Source: Pseudomonadota bacterium | GTDB taxonomy: Bacteria > Pseudomonadota > Gammaproteobacteria > Burkholderiales > Gallionellaceae | NCBI GenBank assembly: GCA_021782365.1 | Contig: JAJXVB010000019.1 | Span: forward strand, 1 to 36,293 | Length of the DNA: 36,293 nt | Direction: 5' to 3' | In this document: positions 23,378 through 30,544 of the stretch, in pieces | Position numbering within the stretch: position 1 is the first letter of the stretch | Layout: every line of letters starts with the position of its first letter | Notes under the pieces: model-generated | Seen by the model: only the letters and a program-made list of their open reading frames with translations | The model's database searches: none | What the model was told of the DNA's origin: nothing | Made by a program: the position numbers and the translations under genes

Positions 23378-23977
23378 ATGATGCAAGACGATGACGAAAC
23401 AGAACTGACGGACGACGACATACTGGATGCGATGCAGCATATCCCCGGCTATCTGGATATCAGCACCGATGACTTCCGCTCCATCTATCATCTCGCCCAC
23501 AGGCATGCGGTAGAGCGGCTCTTCAAGGGCATAACTGCGGCGCGTTTGATGCGAACCGGTGTCACTCCCTTGCAGACTGAGATGACGCTGGACAAGGCTG
23601 CAAGCCATCTTGCCGGGTCGGGCTACAAGGGGCTGCCCGTTGTGGATGCAAACGGACTCGTTGTCGGCATGCTGACCGAAACCGACTTCATGAAGCGGCT
23701 TGACGCCAGGAACTTCATGGAGCTCCTATTGAAGCTGCTCGACGACATGTTCGAATTCACCCACCGCTGCCACGAGACCAGGGTTCATGATGCGATGACT
23801 AAGCCTGTCGTGACGATAGGCCAGAATGCAGGCTTTGCCGAAATCATGAAAAAATTCGATTCGCATCCGGGGCGCAGCATGCCAGTCGTAGGCACAGATG
23901 GAAAGCTTCTCGGCTTGCTTCTGAGAAAGGATTTTATCGCCGCCTACAAACCGAAGGATACACATGGGCCTGAGTGA
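23378..23977 (+). CDS. Two-CBS-domain protein
   Basis: The 199-residue soluble protein has an acidic N-terminal extension (about 1-55) and then two CBS motifs. The first is at about 58-112 (AARLMRTGVTPLQTEMTLDK ending in LVVGMLTETDFMKRL). The second is at about 138-195 (VHDAMTKPVVTIGQNAG ending in LLGLLLRKDFIAAYK). CBS pairs bind adenosine nucleotides and regulate partner proteins. In many bacteria HPP membrane domains carry CBS pairs on the same chain; here the gene overlaps the HPP gene by 14 bases, so it probably acts as its separate regulatory subunit. That partnership is inferred from context. Confidence 0.9.
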   Translation: MMQDDDETELTDDDILDAMQHIPGYLDISTDDFRSIYHLAHRHAVERLFKGITAARLMRTGVTPLQTEMTLDKAASHLAGSGYKGLPVVDANGLVVGMLTETDFMKRLDARNFMELLLKLLDDMFEFTHRCHETRVHDAMTKPVVTIGQNAGFAEIMKKFDSHPGRSMPVVGTDGKLLGLLLRKDFIAAYKPKDTHGPE

Positions 23978-24512
23978 ATATTTTAAAAAGATGAAGGGCT
24001 CGACCAAGGGCAGCCCGCCCAGGGTCAGCAACGAGGAAATCTTCTGGTCATGGATAGGCGCCTTCCTTGGGATATCGGCGGTTGCCGGGCTGAATCGCCT
24101 CTATTTCGATGGAACGGACCTTTCCCTGATGATAGGCTCGTTGGGCGCCTCGTCCGTCCTGATCTACGGCGCGATACGCAGTCCGCTCGCCCAGCCGAGA
24201 AACCTGCTGGGTGGACATTTTCTCTCCGCGATCATAGGCGTCACCTGCTGGAAGCTTTTTCACGCATATCCATGGCTTGCCGAGGCGATGGCTGTCGCAA
24301 CCTCTATCGCGGTGATGCACGCCACCAAGACGCTGCATCCTCCGGCTGCGGCAACCGCGCTTATCGCCGTGGCCGGCTCTCCGGCGATCCACCATGCGGG
24401 ATACATGTATGTGGTCGTGCCGGCAACCATTTCGCCTCTGGTGCTGCTTCTCGTCGCCCTGGTGGTGAACAACATACCGGCCTCTCGTCGCTACCCTGAA
24501 ATCTGGTTCTGA
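23964..24512 (+). CDS. HPP-family integral membrane protein
   Basis: The 182-residue protein has four to five membrane helices and the family signature TKTLHPPAAATALIAV near residue 115, which names the HPP family. It also shows the conserved GSLGASSVLIYGA and SPLAQPRNLLGGH blocks. Plant chloroplast and cyanobacterial HPP proteins have been reported to transport nitrite, which fits the nitrate assimilation genes next to this operon, though transport here is inferred. Its ATG lies inside the end of the CBS gene, and the next gene starts 5 bases after its stop. Confidence 0.92.
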   Translation: MGLSEYFKKMKGSTKGSPPRVSNEEIFWSWIGAFLGISAVAGLNRLYFDGTDLSLMIGSLGASSVLIYGAIRSPLAQPRNLLGGHFLSAIIGVTCWKLFHAYPWLAEAMAVATSIAVMHATKTLHPPAAATALIAVAGSPAIHHAGYMYVVVPATISPLVLLLVALVVNNIPASRRYPEIWF

Positions 24513-24517
24513 GCATC

Positions 24518-25471
24518 TTGGGAAAATTCATCGGACTCTTGCTGATAGGCGAACTGACCGCACTTGCATACATAGGCGGCGTCTCCGAGGCCGCCGTATT
24601 GACCGGCATCTCCTACCTGCTTTTCCCCGAGCTTGCCGCTCTTTCCTACGACGTGTTTACGCGCCCCAGGGGAACCTGGGCGAGTTCACCGTTCCTTCTG
24701 ATTATCACACCGCTGATCACGGCGATCATCGGCCTCTTGATCGAACAACATCTGGGCTACAGCGCATACTCCGTGCTGCTTTCCATTGCGATTGCATTGC
24801 TTGTCATCAGGCTCTTGAATTCCCCGATTGCGCCGGCCATACCGGCAGGTCTCCTTCCCATATTCCTCGAAGAAAAAAGCTGGTGGTATCCGGTTTCGAT
24901 TCTCCTGGGAACATCGGTGCTGGTTCTCGGATTGCAGGTTTACAAGAGAATCTTTTCAAAAATCATCCCGCAGGTTAAGAGCCCCTCCAGCCTGATAGAC
25001 GACATCGTCGAGCAACCGCCAAGACGCTATTCATGGCTGCCTGTTTTTGCCCTCTTTCTTCTGGCCGATGCGGCCCTTGCGAAGCTCACGGGGTTGCGCT
25101 TCATCATGTTCCCGCCCCTGGTCGTGATCGCATTCGAGATGTTCGCGCACTCCGACGTCTGTCCCTGGGCAAACAGGCCGGCTCTTCTGATCACGGCATG
25201 CACGCTTGCAGCGGCAGCCGGCGTTGCATTCGAGATGCTGATGGGAAACAACCCGCTCTCGGTGATGCTCTCGATGGCGGTGGCGATGGGCCTCATCAGA
25301 ATATTCAGGCTGCATGCACCACCCGCAGTTGCGATAGGTCTCCTGCCCTTCGTGATAGAGCACCCCGATTTCAGCTTCCCGCTTGCGGTGTTCGCCGGCA
25401 CGCTGCTCCTGGTCGGCATGTTCGCCGTCCATCGCGCCATCATTTCGCGCTCAGCTCGTCGGACAGGATGA
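24518..25471 (+). CDS. Membrane protein with two HPP-like repeats
   Basis: The 317-residue polytopic protein contains an internal duplication. SVLLSIAIALLVIRLLNSPI then PAIPAGLLPIFLEE (about 85-130) corresponds to SVMLSMAVAMGLIRIFRLHA then PAVAIGLLPFVIEH (about 245-290), and each copy is followed by a VL..G..VHR/VYKR helix end. The APPAVA element resembles the HPPAAATA core of the upstream HPP protein, so it is probably a diverged double-HPP module. It starts at TTG (24518), with no ATG near and a 5-base gap to the upstream stop, which suggests coupling. Its last 32 bases overlap the convergent nasT gene. Function is unknown; a transport role with the HPP protein is inferred. Confidence 0.82.
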   Translation: MGKFIGLLLIGELTALAYIGGVSEAAVLTGISYLLFPELAALSYDVFTRPRGTWASSPFLLIITPLITAIIGLLIEQHLGYSAYSVLLSIAIALLVIRLLNSPIAPAIPAGLLPIFLEEKSWWYPVSILLGTSVLVLGLQVYKRIFSKIIPQVKSPSSLIDDIVEQPPRRYSWLPVFALFLLADAALAKLTGLRFIMFPPLVVIAFEMFAHSDVCPWANRPALLITACTLAAAAGVAFEMLMGNNPLSVMLSMAVAMGLIRIFRLHAPPAVAIGLLPFVIEHPDFSFPLAVFAGTLLLVGMFAVHRAIISRSARRTG

Positions 25472-26024
25472 CGGCCTCGGCGATCTCGGCCATCCGCTTT
25501 CCCTTGCTCATCGCCATGTTGCGCATCCTCTTGTAAGCCTCCGCCTCGTCGAGCCCCAGGCGCTGGATCAGAATGCTCTTGGCCTTCTCCACGAGCTTGC
25601 GCTCCTGCAGCTGATTCCTGGCTTCCTTCAGCTCGTCGCGCAGACGCTTGTGCTCGGCAAATCGCGCGGCGGCGACCTGGATGATCCCGCTCAGATCCTC
25701 GCCCTCCACTTCATGCGACACATAGGCGCTGACCCCTGCCTGCATCGCAGCCTGTATGCTCTGGCTGTCCTTCTGGGCGCGCAGCACGACCACGGGTTTT
25801 TCCAGCGTCCTGGACATCAGGCTGATTTGTTCCAGCGTATCCCGTCCGGGCGCATTCGCATCCACGATGATCACGTCTGCCGCCGCGGCCTGTATTGAAC
25901 GCTCATCCACCTGCTCCCAGCCCAGAACGCCGACCACGACATATTCCGCAAGCTCGAGGCTCACCTTGAGCCATAGAGCCCTGTCTCTTGCATCGTCGAT
26001 GATCAGTATGCGCTTCAATTTCAT
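25440..26024 (-). CDS. nasT: Nitrate-responsive ANTAR antiterminator NasT
   Basis: The 194-residue protein has a receiver-like domain (about 1-120, RILIIDDARDRALWLKVSLE). The phosphoacceptor region reads VIIVDANAPGRDT. A coiled coil and an ANTAR RNA-binding domain follow (about 135-190, LVEKAKSILIQRLGLDEAEAYKRMRNMAM). NasT proteins bind hexaloop hairpins in leader RNAs and prevent termination; without nitrate they are held by NasS. It is the last gene of the narK operon, 22 bases behind nasS. The matching leader hairpin and terminator are present upstream of nirB. The 3-prime end overlaps the convergent HPP-repeat gene by 32 bases. Confidence 0.93.
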   Translation of the reverse strand: MKLKRILIIDDARDRALWLKVSLELAEYVVVGVLGWEQVDERSIQAAAADVIIVDANAPGRDTLEQISLMSRTLEKPVVVLRAQKDSQSIQAAMQAGVSAYVSHEVEGEDLSGIIQVAAARFAEHKRLRDELKEARNQLQERKLVEKAKSILIQRLGLDEAEAYKRMRNMAMSKGKRMAEIAEAVILSDELSAK

Positions 26025-26046
26025 CCTCGCCGCGCCCTCGAAGTTG

Positions 26047-27210
26047 TCATGCCCTGATCCCGAAGCTCAAGGCATATGCGGCCGGATCCCGTCCATCCCA
26101 AAGTTTGCCGTCCATCAGCATGGAGGTTCGCATGACATCATTAGGCAAGGAGATTCCGACCTGCAATGCCGCCTCCTTGTACAATTCGATCTGGTTGATT
26201 TCCCTTGCAACCGCCATATAGTCCGGGTCGTGCTTCAGCAGTCCCCAGCGCCGAAACTGCGTCAGAAACCACATCCCGTCGGAAAGATAAGGGAAGTTGA
26301 CTGCACCCTGGTCGCAAAACTTCATGCAATTGGAGTCCATCCACCTGCGGCCCAGTCCATCCTCATATTCTCCCCTCATGCGCTTATCGATCATGCCAAC
26401 CTTGCAGTCGATATACGCCTCTCCCGAGATGATTTCAGACACCCTGTCCCGGTTCGCCATGTCGTCGATATATCTTGATGCCTCGAGGACCGCCATGATC
26501 AAGGCTCGCGAGCTGTTCGGATATTTCTTCGAAAATTCTGCAGTGCATCCCAGCACCTTCTCGGGATGCCCTGGCCAGATTTCCTGCGAAGTCGCGACAG
26601 TGAATCCGGCCTTCTCGTGTATCGCGAGGCTGTTCCATGGTTCCCCTACGCAGAAGCCATCGATTTTCGCCATTTTCATGTTGCTGACCATCTGAGGCGG
26701 AGGGAGCGTGATGATGCCGACGTCGTTCAGCGGATCTATGCCCCAGCATGCAAGCCAGTAATAGAGCCACATCGCATGGGTGCCGGTGGGGAACGTCTGC
26801 GCGAACACGAGATCGCGCCTTTCGCGGTCCAAGAGGTCCTTCAGGGTGAGGCCGTCGGTTGCGCCCCTGCTTCCAAGCTGATTGGACAGTGTGATTCCCT
26901 GGCCGTTGTTATTCAGCGTCATCAGAACGGACATCGCCTTGGGCTGCCCTCCTATGCCCATGTGCACCCCATAGACCAGACCGTACAGCGCATGCGCCGC
27001 ATGCAGCCCGCCATTGTCAAGCTTGTCGCGCACGCTGGCCCAGGAAACCTCCTTCGACAGGATGATCTTGATGCCATGCTTCTCGTCGAATTTCATCGCG
27101 CTTGCGATGACGAGCGATGCACAATCGGTCAGCGGCATGAAGCCGACCCTGATTTCCCTGAGCTCTGGCGCATCGGAGCCCGCAATCCGGTTGGTCGAGA
27201 CTCTGTTCAT
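26047..27210 (-). CDS. nasS: Cytoplasmic nitrate/nitrite sensor NasS (NrtA-like)
   Basis: The 387-residue protein belongs to the NrtA/NasS substrate-binding fold (VGFMPLTDCASLVIA near 22, KEVSWASVRDKLDNGGLHAAH near 53, DGFCVGEPWN near 180). It has no signal peptide or lipobox, and no ABC permease or ATPase gene is nearby. This fits NasS, the soluble sensor that sequesters NasT until nitrate or nitrite binds, rather than a transporter subunit. The ATG at 27210 overlaps the stop of the kinase gene as ATGA; the frame is open further upstream but runs through the kinase gene. nasT follows at once, the usual sensor-antiterminator pair. Confidence 0.9.
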   Translation of the reverse strand: MNRVSTNRIAGSDAPELREIRVGFMPLTDCASLVIASAMKFDEKHGIKIILSKEVSWASVRDKLDNGGLHAAHALYGLVYGVHMGIGGQPKAMSVLMTLNNNGQGITLSNQLGSRGATDGLTLKDLLDRERRDLVFAQTFPTGTHAMWLYYWLACWGIDPLNDVGIITLPPPQMVSNMKMAKIDGFCVGEPWNSLAIHEKAGFTVATSQEIWPGHPEKVLGCTAEFSKKYPNSSRALIMAVLEASRYIDDMANRDRVSEIISGEAYIDCKVGMIDKRMRGEYEDGLGRRWMDSNCMKFCDQGAVNFPYLSDGMWFLTQFRRWGLLKHDPDYMAVAREINQIELYKEAALQVGISLPNDVMRTSMLMDGKLWDGRDPAAYALSFGIRA

Positions 27211-28913
27211 TTTTTTGCAAGGTACAGAAGAAGGAGCAGGATATTCGCGAAGAGCGAAGCCATAGCGAGGAGCTTCAGGCCCATCTCGGAATCCCGCTTG
27301 AAAATCGGCGTGCGGCGCGCGACAAAGAGCGGCCGCTGCGCACCCCGTTCCAGCGCAAGCAGAAACTCTTCCGCAGTCTCGAAGCGCTCGGAGGGTTCGC
27401 GTGAAACCGCCTTGAGCATCACGGACTCCAGCCATTCTGGAATATCCGGGCGGTAGCGCGCGGGGGGCACGGGATCGCCAAAACGGGGATTCTGGAATGG
27501 CTCGATCTCACCATAGGGATACTTGCGCGTCAGAAGATAATAGAGCGTGACGCCCGCCGCATAAAGATCGCTCGACTCGCTCGCCGCAACACCCTTAAAG
27601 AGCTCCGGCGCCATGAAGGAGGGCGTTCCCGGATTGCCCGTTTCGCTCGACACTTCTTCGTCTAAGCCGCGCGATGCGGCAATGCCCAGATCGAGCAGGC
27701 GCAGGTGACCGTCTGCGCCAAGGTGCAGGTTGTCGGGTTTGATGTCTCTGTGAACTATGCCCATTCTGTGCAGCACTTTGAGCGCCTTCAGCATGCGCAC
27801 GGCAAAATCGGCCGCCTCGATGGAGGTGTATCGTCTGCCCAATTCGAGATGGCGGGCAAGCGTTGCACCCTCATGCCAGGTCATCAGATAGTAAAGACAG
27901 GTGCGTTGCGGCCAGTTCAGCACTTGCGGAAAATGCGCATTGATGACGCGCCTGGCAAGCCATTCCTCGCGCGCAATCGCCGCGATATCAGAAGCATCGG
28001 CATTGGGATGCAACGTCTTCAGCACGCAGCGCTGGTCCGTTGCAGGATCGCGCACGAGATAGAGTATCGTGATGCGCGAGTCATGGATGACCTCCTCTAC
28101 TTTCAGGCCATCCATGTTCTGCCCCGGCCTCAGGCGGGGAGGAAGAGGGAGCTCTGCAACGCTTGCCACATTGTCCCTCAGGCTGTCTGGCGGCAGGCCC
28201 AGGATGCGCACGAGGAGCGCCGTGCAGTTGTCTGAACTGCCAGCCTGCGTCGCCAGAAGCGTGATGCGCGCAGCGACATCTTCCAGACCGTCACTGGATC
28301 CGAGCAGCTTGACCAGGGTCTTGCTATCCAGCGCATTCCAGACGCCGTCGCTTGCGAGCAGGAACACATCGCCAACTTCAAGCTCCCCTTCGATGAAGTC
28401 GATCGAAACATTGGCATCCAGACCCACCGCCCGCGAAAGCACATTGCTGAATTCCGGATGCGCCCATACATGGTCATCGGTGAGAAGCGTAAGCTTTTCA
28501 TTGCGCAATCGATAGACGCGGGTATCGCCCACGTGCGCGATGGTATAGCGCCTGCCCCGGAACACGACGGCCGAATGCGTGGTCGCCATTCCAGCCGTTT
28601 CACGCGCCTTCCTGCTGTGTGAATATAGCCAGCGATTCACGGCAACGATGACCTTCTCCAGCGACTGCGCAATGCTTAGGGTGTCCGGCGTCGAATAATA
28701 GTCGGACAAAACGCTGCGCACGCAGTATTCCGAGGCTTCCCGTCCATGGGCATGCCCGCCCACTCCGTCTGCGATTGCGACCAGCACGCCCTTGTTTTCG
28801 AGAGCATCGCCATCCGGCGTGACGCCTGCGCAGTAGTCCTCGTTGGCAGGCCTCAAGCCTGCCAGCGATGCATGCCCGAGATCGATCTGCAGGGTAGCCT
28901 TGCCCATGTGCAT
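27207..28913 (-). CDS. Fused PP2C phosphatase and Ser/Thr protein kinase with C-terminal membrane helix
   Basis: The 568-residue protein has an N-terminal PP2C domain (about 10-240) with all metal-site motifs: RPANEDYC, ADGVGGH, GDTRVYR, LLASDGVW and SSDNCTALLV. A eukaryotic-like kinase domain follows (about 265-525) with the catalytic loop HRDIKPDN near 389, a DLG variant of DFG near 407, and APE in SFMAPELF. The glycine-rich loop is not recognisable, though the VLK lysine is present. One helix at about 545-565 would anchor it to the membrane. It starts within TGATG at the narK stop and overlaps nasS, so it is an integral part of the nitrate operon. Its substrate is unknown; NarK, NasS or NasT are guesses from position. 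Confidence 0.9.
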   Translation of the reverse strand: MHMGKATLQIDLGHASLAGLRPANEDYCAGVTPDGDALENKGVLVAIADGVGGHAHGREASEYCVRSVLSDYYSTPDTLSIAQSLEKVIVAVNRWLYSHSRKARETAGMATTHSAVVFRGRRYTIAHVGDTRVYRLRNEKLTLLTDDHVWAHPEFSNVLSRAVGLDANVSIDFIEGELEVGDVFLLASDGVWNALDSKTLVKLLGSSDGLEDVAARITLLATQAGSSDNCTALLVRILGLPPDSLRDNVASVAELPLPPRLRPGQNMDGLKVEEVIHDSRITILYLVRDPATDQRCVLKTLHPNADASDIAAIAREEWLARRVINAHFPQVLNWPQRTCLYYLMTWHEGATLARHLELGRRYTSIEAADFAVRMLKALKVLHRMGIVHRDIKPDNLHLGADGHLRLLDLGIAASRGLDEEVSSETGNPGTPSFMAPELFKGVAASESSDLYAAGVTLYYLLTRKYPYGEIEPFQNPRFGDPVPPARYRPDIPEWLESVMLKAVSREPSERFETAEEFLLALERGAQRPLFVARRTPIFKRDSEMGLKLLAMASLFANILLLLLYLAKK

Positions 28914-30124
28914 CAGATCTTGGCTGCGGTCAGATGCGATGCGCCCCAGGTCGTGCGCCAGCGCGTCTTGACTCCGGTCAATCCCATCAGGGCGAACACC
29001 GCCAATGCGGCGAAGATCATGAAGCCTGCCTGATAGCTGCCTGTCAGCTGCCTTGAATAACCCAGGCTGGAAGCCAGATAGAATCCGCCGATGCCGCCCG
29101 CCATGCCGACCAGTCCGGTCATCACGCCGATCTCCTTTCTAAAGCGCTGCGGCACGAGCTGGAATACCGCCCCGTTTCCCATTCCCAGGCTCAGCATCGC
29201 AACCACGAACATTGCGAGCGCGGCCCATGCGCTGGAGGGCGCGAAGCTCACGCTTGCAAGCGAGATGCCGGCTATGCAATACATCGCGGTGAGCGACTTG
29301 ACGCCGCCGATGCGGTCTGCGATGTTGCCCCCCATGGGGCGCACCATCGAACCCGCAAACACGCAGGCGGCCGTGAAGAAGCCTGCAGTCTTCGCATCCA
29401 GCCCGTATTGTGTGTTGAAATAGATGGTCAGTGAGGACGCAAGCCCCACGAAGCCGCCGAAGGTTACCGAATAGAAGAACATGAACCACCACGCATCCCT
29501 GTCCTTCAGCACCAAGATAAACTCACGCAGCGACTTGGGCGGTGGACAGTCCGGCGCATCCTTGGCCATCTTCATGTAGAAGATGAAAACGGCGATGAGC
29601 GGTATCAGCGCAAGACCGAATACATTCGTCCATCCGTATGCCATCGCAAGGCTGGGCGCTACCAGCGCAGCCAGGGCCGTGCCGGAGTTTCCGGCTCCCG
29701 CGATGCCCATTGCGGTTCCCTGATGTTCCGGTGGATACCAGCGGGATGCGAGCGGAAGCGCTGCGGCAAAGGAAGCGCCTGCAACCCCCAGAAATGCGCC
29801 GAGAATCAGCGCCTCTTCATAAGAGTGTATACCGGCGCGCCATGCGATGAACAGCGTTGCGATGATGATGACTTGGCCGATCGCGCCAGCAAGCTTGGGC
29901 TTGATCTGATCGACGAGCAGCCCCATCGCGACGCGCAGCAGCGCGCCCGACAGGATAGGCGTCGCGACCATCATGCCCTTCTGTATCGGCGTCAGATGCA
30001 GGCTCGCGGCAATCTGCACGCCGAGCGGCCCCAGCAGCACCCAGACCATGAAGGCAAGGTCGAAATACAGAAAAGATGCGAGCAGTGTCGGCGCATGTCC
30101 CGCCTTCCAAAAATTCTTGTACAT
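28913..30124 (-). CDS. narK: Nitrate/nitrite transporter of the NNP (NarK/NasA) MFS family
   Basis: The 403-residue protein has about 12 membrane helices. The first NNP nitrate signature is at about 133-150 (GIAGAGNSGTALAALVAPS); the second Gly-rich signature is at about 335-350 (GLVGMAGGIGGFYLAS). Conserved Arg residues of the NarK pathway lie in ALLRVAMGLL and GSMVRPMGGNIAD. In this context it imports nitrate for assimilation. AGGGAGA before the ATG at 30124 fixes the start; the upstream in-frame extension to 30343 contains the promoter and is rejected. It is first in the operon narK, kinase/phosphatase, nasS, nasT, and is preceded by a short leader from a sigma-54 promoter. Confidence 0.95.
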   Translation of the reverse strand: MYKNFWKAGHAPTLLASFLYFDLAFMVWVLLGPLGVQIAASLHLTPIQKGMMVATPILSGALLRVAMGLLVDQIKPKLAGAIGQVIIIATLFIAWRAGIHSYEEALILGAFLGVAGASFAAALPLASRWYPPEHQGTAMGIAGAGNSGTALAALVAPSLAMAYGWTNVFGLALIPLIAVFIFYMKMAKDAPDCPPPKSLREFILVLKDRDAWWFMFFYSVTFGGFVGLASSLTIYFNTQYGLDAKTAGFFTAACVFAGSMVRPMGGNIADRIGGVKSLTAMYCIAGISLASVSFAPSSAWAALAMFVVAMLSLGMGNGAVFQLVPQRFRKEIGVMTGLVGMAGGIGGFYLASSLGYSRQLTGSYQAGFMIFAALAVFALMGLTGVKTRWRTTWGASHLTAAKI

Positions 30125-30159
30125 GTTGTCTCTCCCTGGGGTTTTGGTCACCCAAGCGA

Positions 30160-30175
30160 AGCAATTCCTGTGCCA
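30160..30175 (-). promoter_or_regulatory. Sigma-54 (-24/-12) promoter for the narK operon
   Basis: The minus strand reads TGGCAC-AGGAA-TTGCT, a full match to the -24/-12 consensus TGGCAC-N5-TTGCW with GG and GC at correct spacing. The start of transcription would be near 30149, leaving a leader of about 25 bases that holds only the ribosome binding site AGGGAGA. No antitermination hairpin fits in it. Confidence 0.85.
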
Positions 30176-30253
30176 GTGGATGTTTTTCTCCGCAGCCTTG
30201 TGCCTAGAGGCGCTGTTGGGATGCATGCAATTTGGTGCATCAAGCCACATGGA

Positions 30254-30311
30254 CGCCACAAAACGGTGCGCCTTTTCCAGCCAAAAGCGGCTGATGCCCG
30301 TAATCGGTGCG
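30254..30311. promoter_or_regulatory. Candidate NtrC enhancer sites between the divergent promoters
   Basis: Two 17-base sites match the relaxed NtrC pattern GC-N11-GC and have the strong right half GGTGC: 30254-30270 (CGCCACAAAACGGTGCG) and 30295-30311 (TGCCCGTAATCGGTGCG). Each agrees with an enteric site, TGCACTAAAATGGTGCA, at about 11 of 17 positions. They are 41 bases apart, about four helical turns. A third right half TTGGTGCA ends at 30239, 31 bases (three turns) from the next, but its left half is off by one base. They lie about 105-175 bases upstream of both predicted start sites, typical for enhancers. Confidence 0.6.
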
Positions 30312-30401
30312 CGCATGCTCATGGCCCAGCCTTCCATCAACAAATTGATCCATATGCGTTTTTAACTTTCATCGAAGTCATCGCCGGAAATCGCAATGCA
30401 G

Positions 30402-30417
30402 TGGCACAAAGATTGCT
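30402..30417 (+). promoter_or_regulatory. Sigma-54 (-24/-12) promoter for the nirB-nirD-nasA operon
   Basis: The plus strand reads TGGCAC-AAAGA-TTGCT, a full match to the sigma-54 consensus. With the -12 C at 30416, transcription should start near 30428, just before the leader hairpin at 30431. Together with the mirrored narK promoter it makes the locus look doubly controlled by nitrogen status. Confidence 0.88.
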
Positions 30418-30430
30418 GCATGAAAGCCAT

Positions 30431-30473
30431 GCTCTACCCAAAGGCGGGTGGAGCGCTAACACCGACAATGGCG
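30431..30473 (+). promoter_or_regulatory. Putative NasT/ANTAR recognition hairpins in the nirB leader RNA
   Basis: Hairpin 1 (30431-30454) has a 9-base-pair stem, GCTCTACCC with GGGTGGAGC (one G-U), and a hexaloop AAAGGC. A at loop position 1 and G at position 4 are the ANTAR-RNA hallmarks. A weaker second fold follows directly: GCTA at 30455-30458 with TGGC at 30469-30472, two mismatched pairs, and a hexaloop ACCGAC (30461-30466) that again has A1 and G4. This second stem would use the first bases of the terminator arm and so exclude it. Hairpin 1 is well supported; hairpin 2 is tentative. Confidence 0.72.
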
Positions 30474-30530
30474 TCGATCCGATCAGTGCTGAACCGCGGG
30501 TTCCGTACATGATCGGTCGACGCCTTTTTT
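30470..30530 (+). terminator. Intrinsic terminator in the nirB leader (antitermination target)
   Basis: GGCGTCGA at 30470-30477 pairs with TCGACGCC at 30517-30524, and CCGATCA at 30479-30485 pairs with TGATCGG at 30510-30516, with one bulged T. A further small stem GAACC/GGTTC (30491-30503) sits at the top. Six T residues follow at once (30525-30530). It lies 5 bases before the nirB ribosome binding site and between promoter and gene, so it must be regulated rather than a normal operon end. NasT read-through control is the natural reading. Confidence 0.9.
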
Positions 30531-30544
30531 ATTGCGAGGATGAG

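Noticed and set aside
26047..27210. NrtA-type periplasmic nitrate-binding component of an ABC transporter.
   Set aside because: No signal peptide and no permease or ATPase genes; nasT follows directly, so the sensor NasS is the better call.
30223..30239. A third NtrC site with right half TTGGTGCA.
   Set aside because: The left half TGCAT is one base too far (18 instead of 17), so it does not fit GC-N11-GC. Mentioned only as a half site.
30125..30343. A 73-codon N-terminal extension of NarK.
   Set aside because: It is not NarK-like, contains the sigma-54 promoter, and a good ribosome binding site precedes the ATG at 30124.
30396..30421. ATGCAG/CTGCAT stem with AAAGAT in the loop, read at first as an upstream ANTAR hairpin.
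   Set aside because: The same bases form a perfect sigma-54 promoter, and transcription should start after it (near 30428), so this stem would not be in the RNA.
29723..30544. Long upstream extension of the nirB reading frame.
   Set aside because: It runs antisense to narK and through both promoters and the terminator. The NirB N terminus and ribosome binding site are at 30536-30550.
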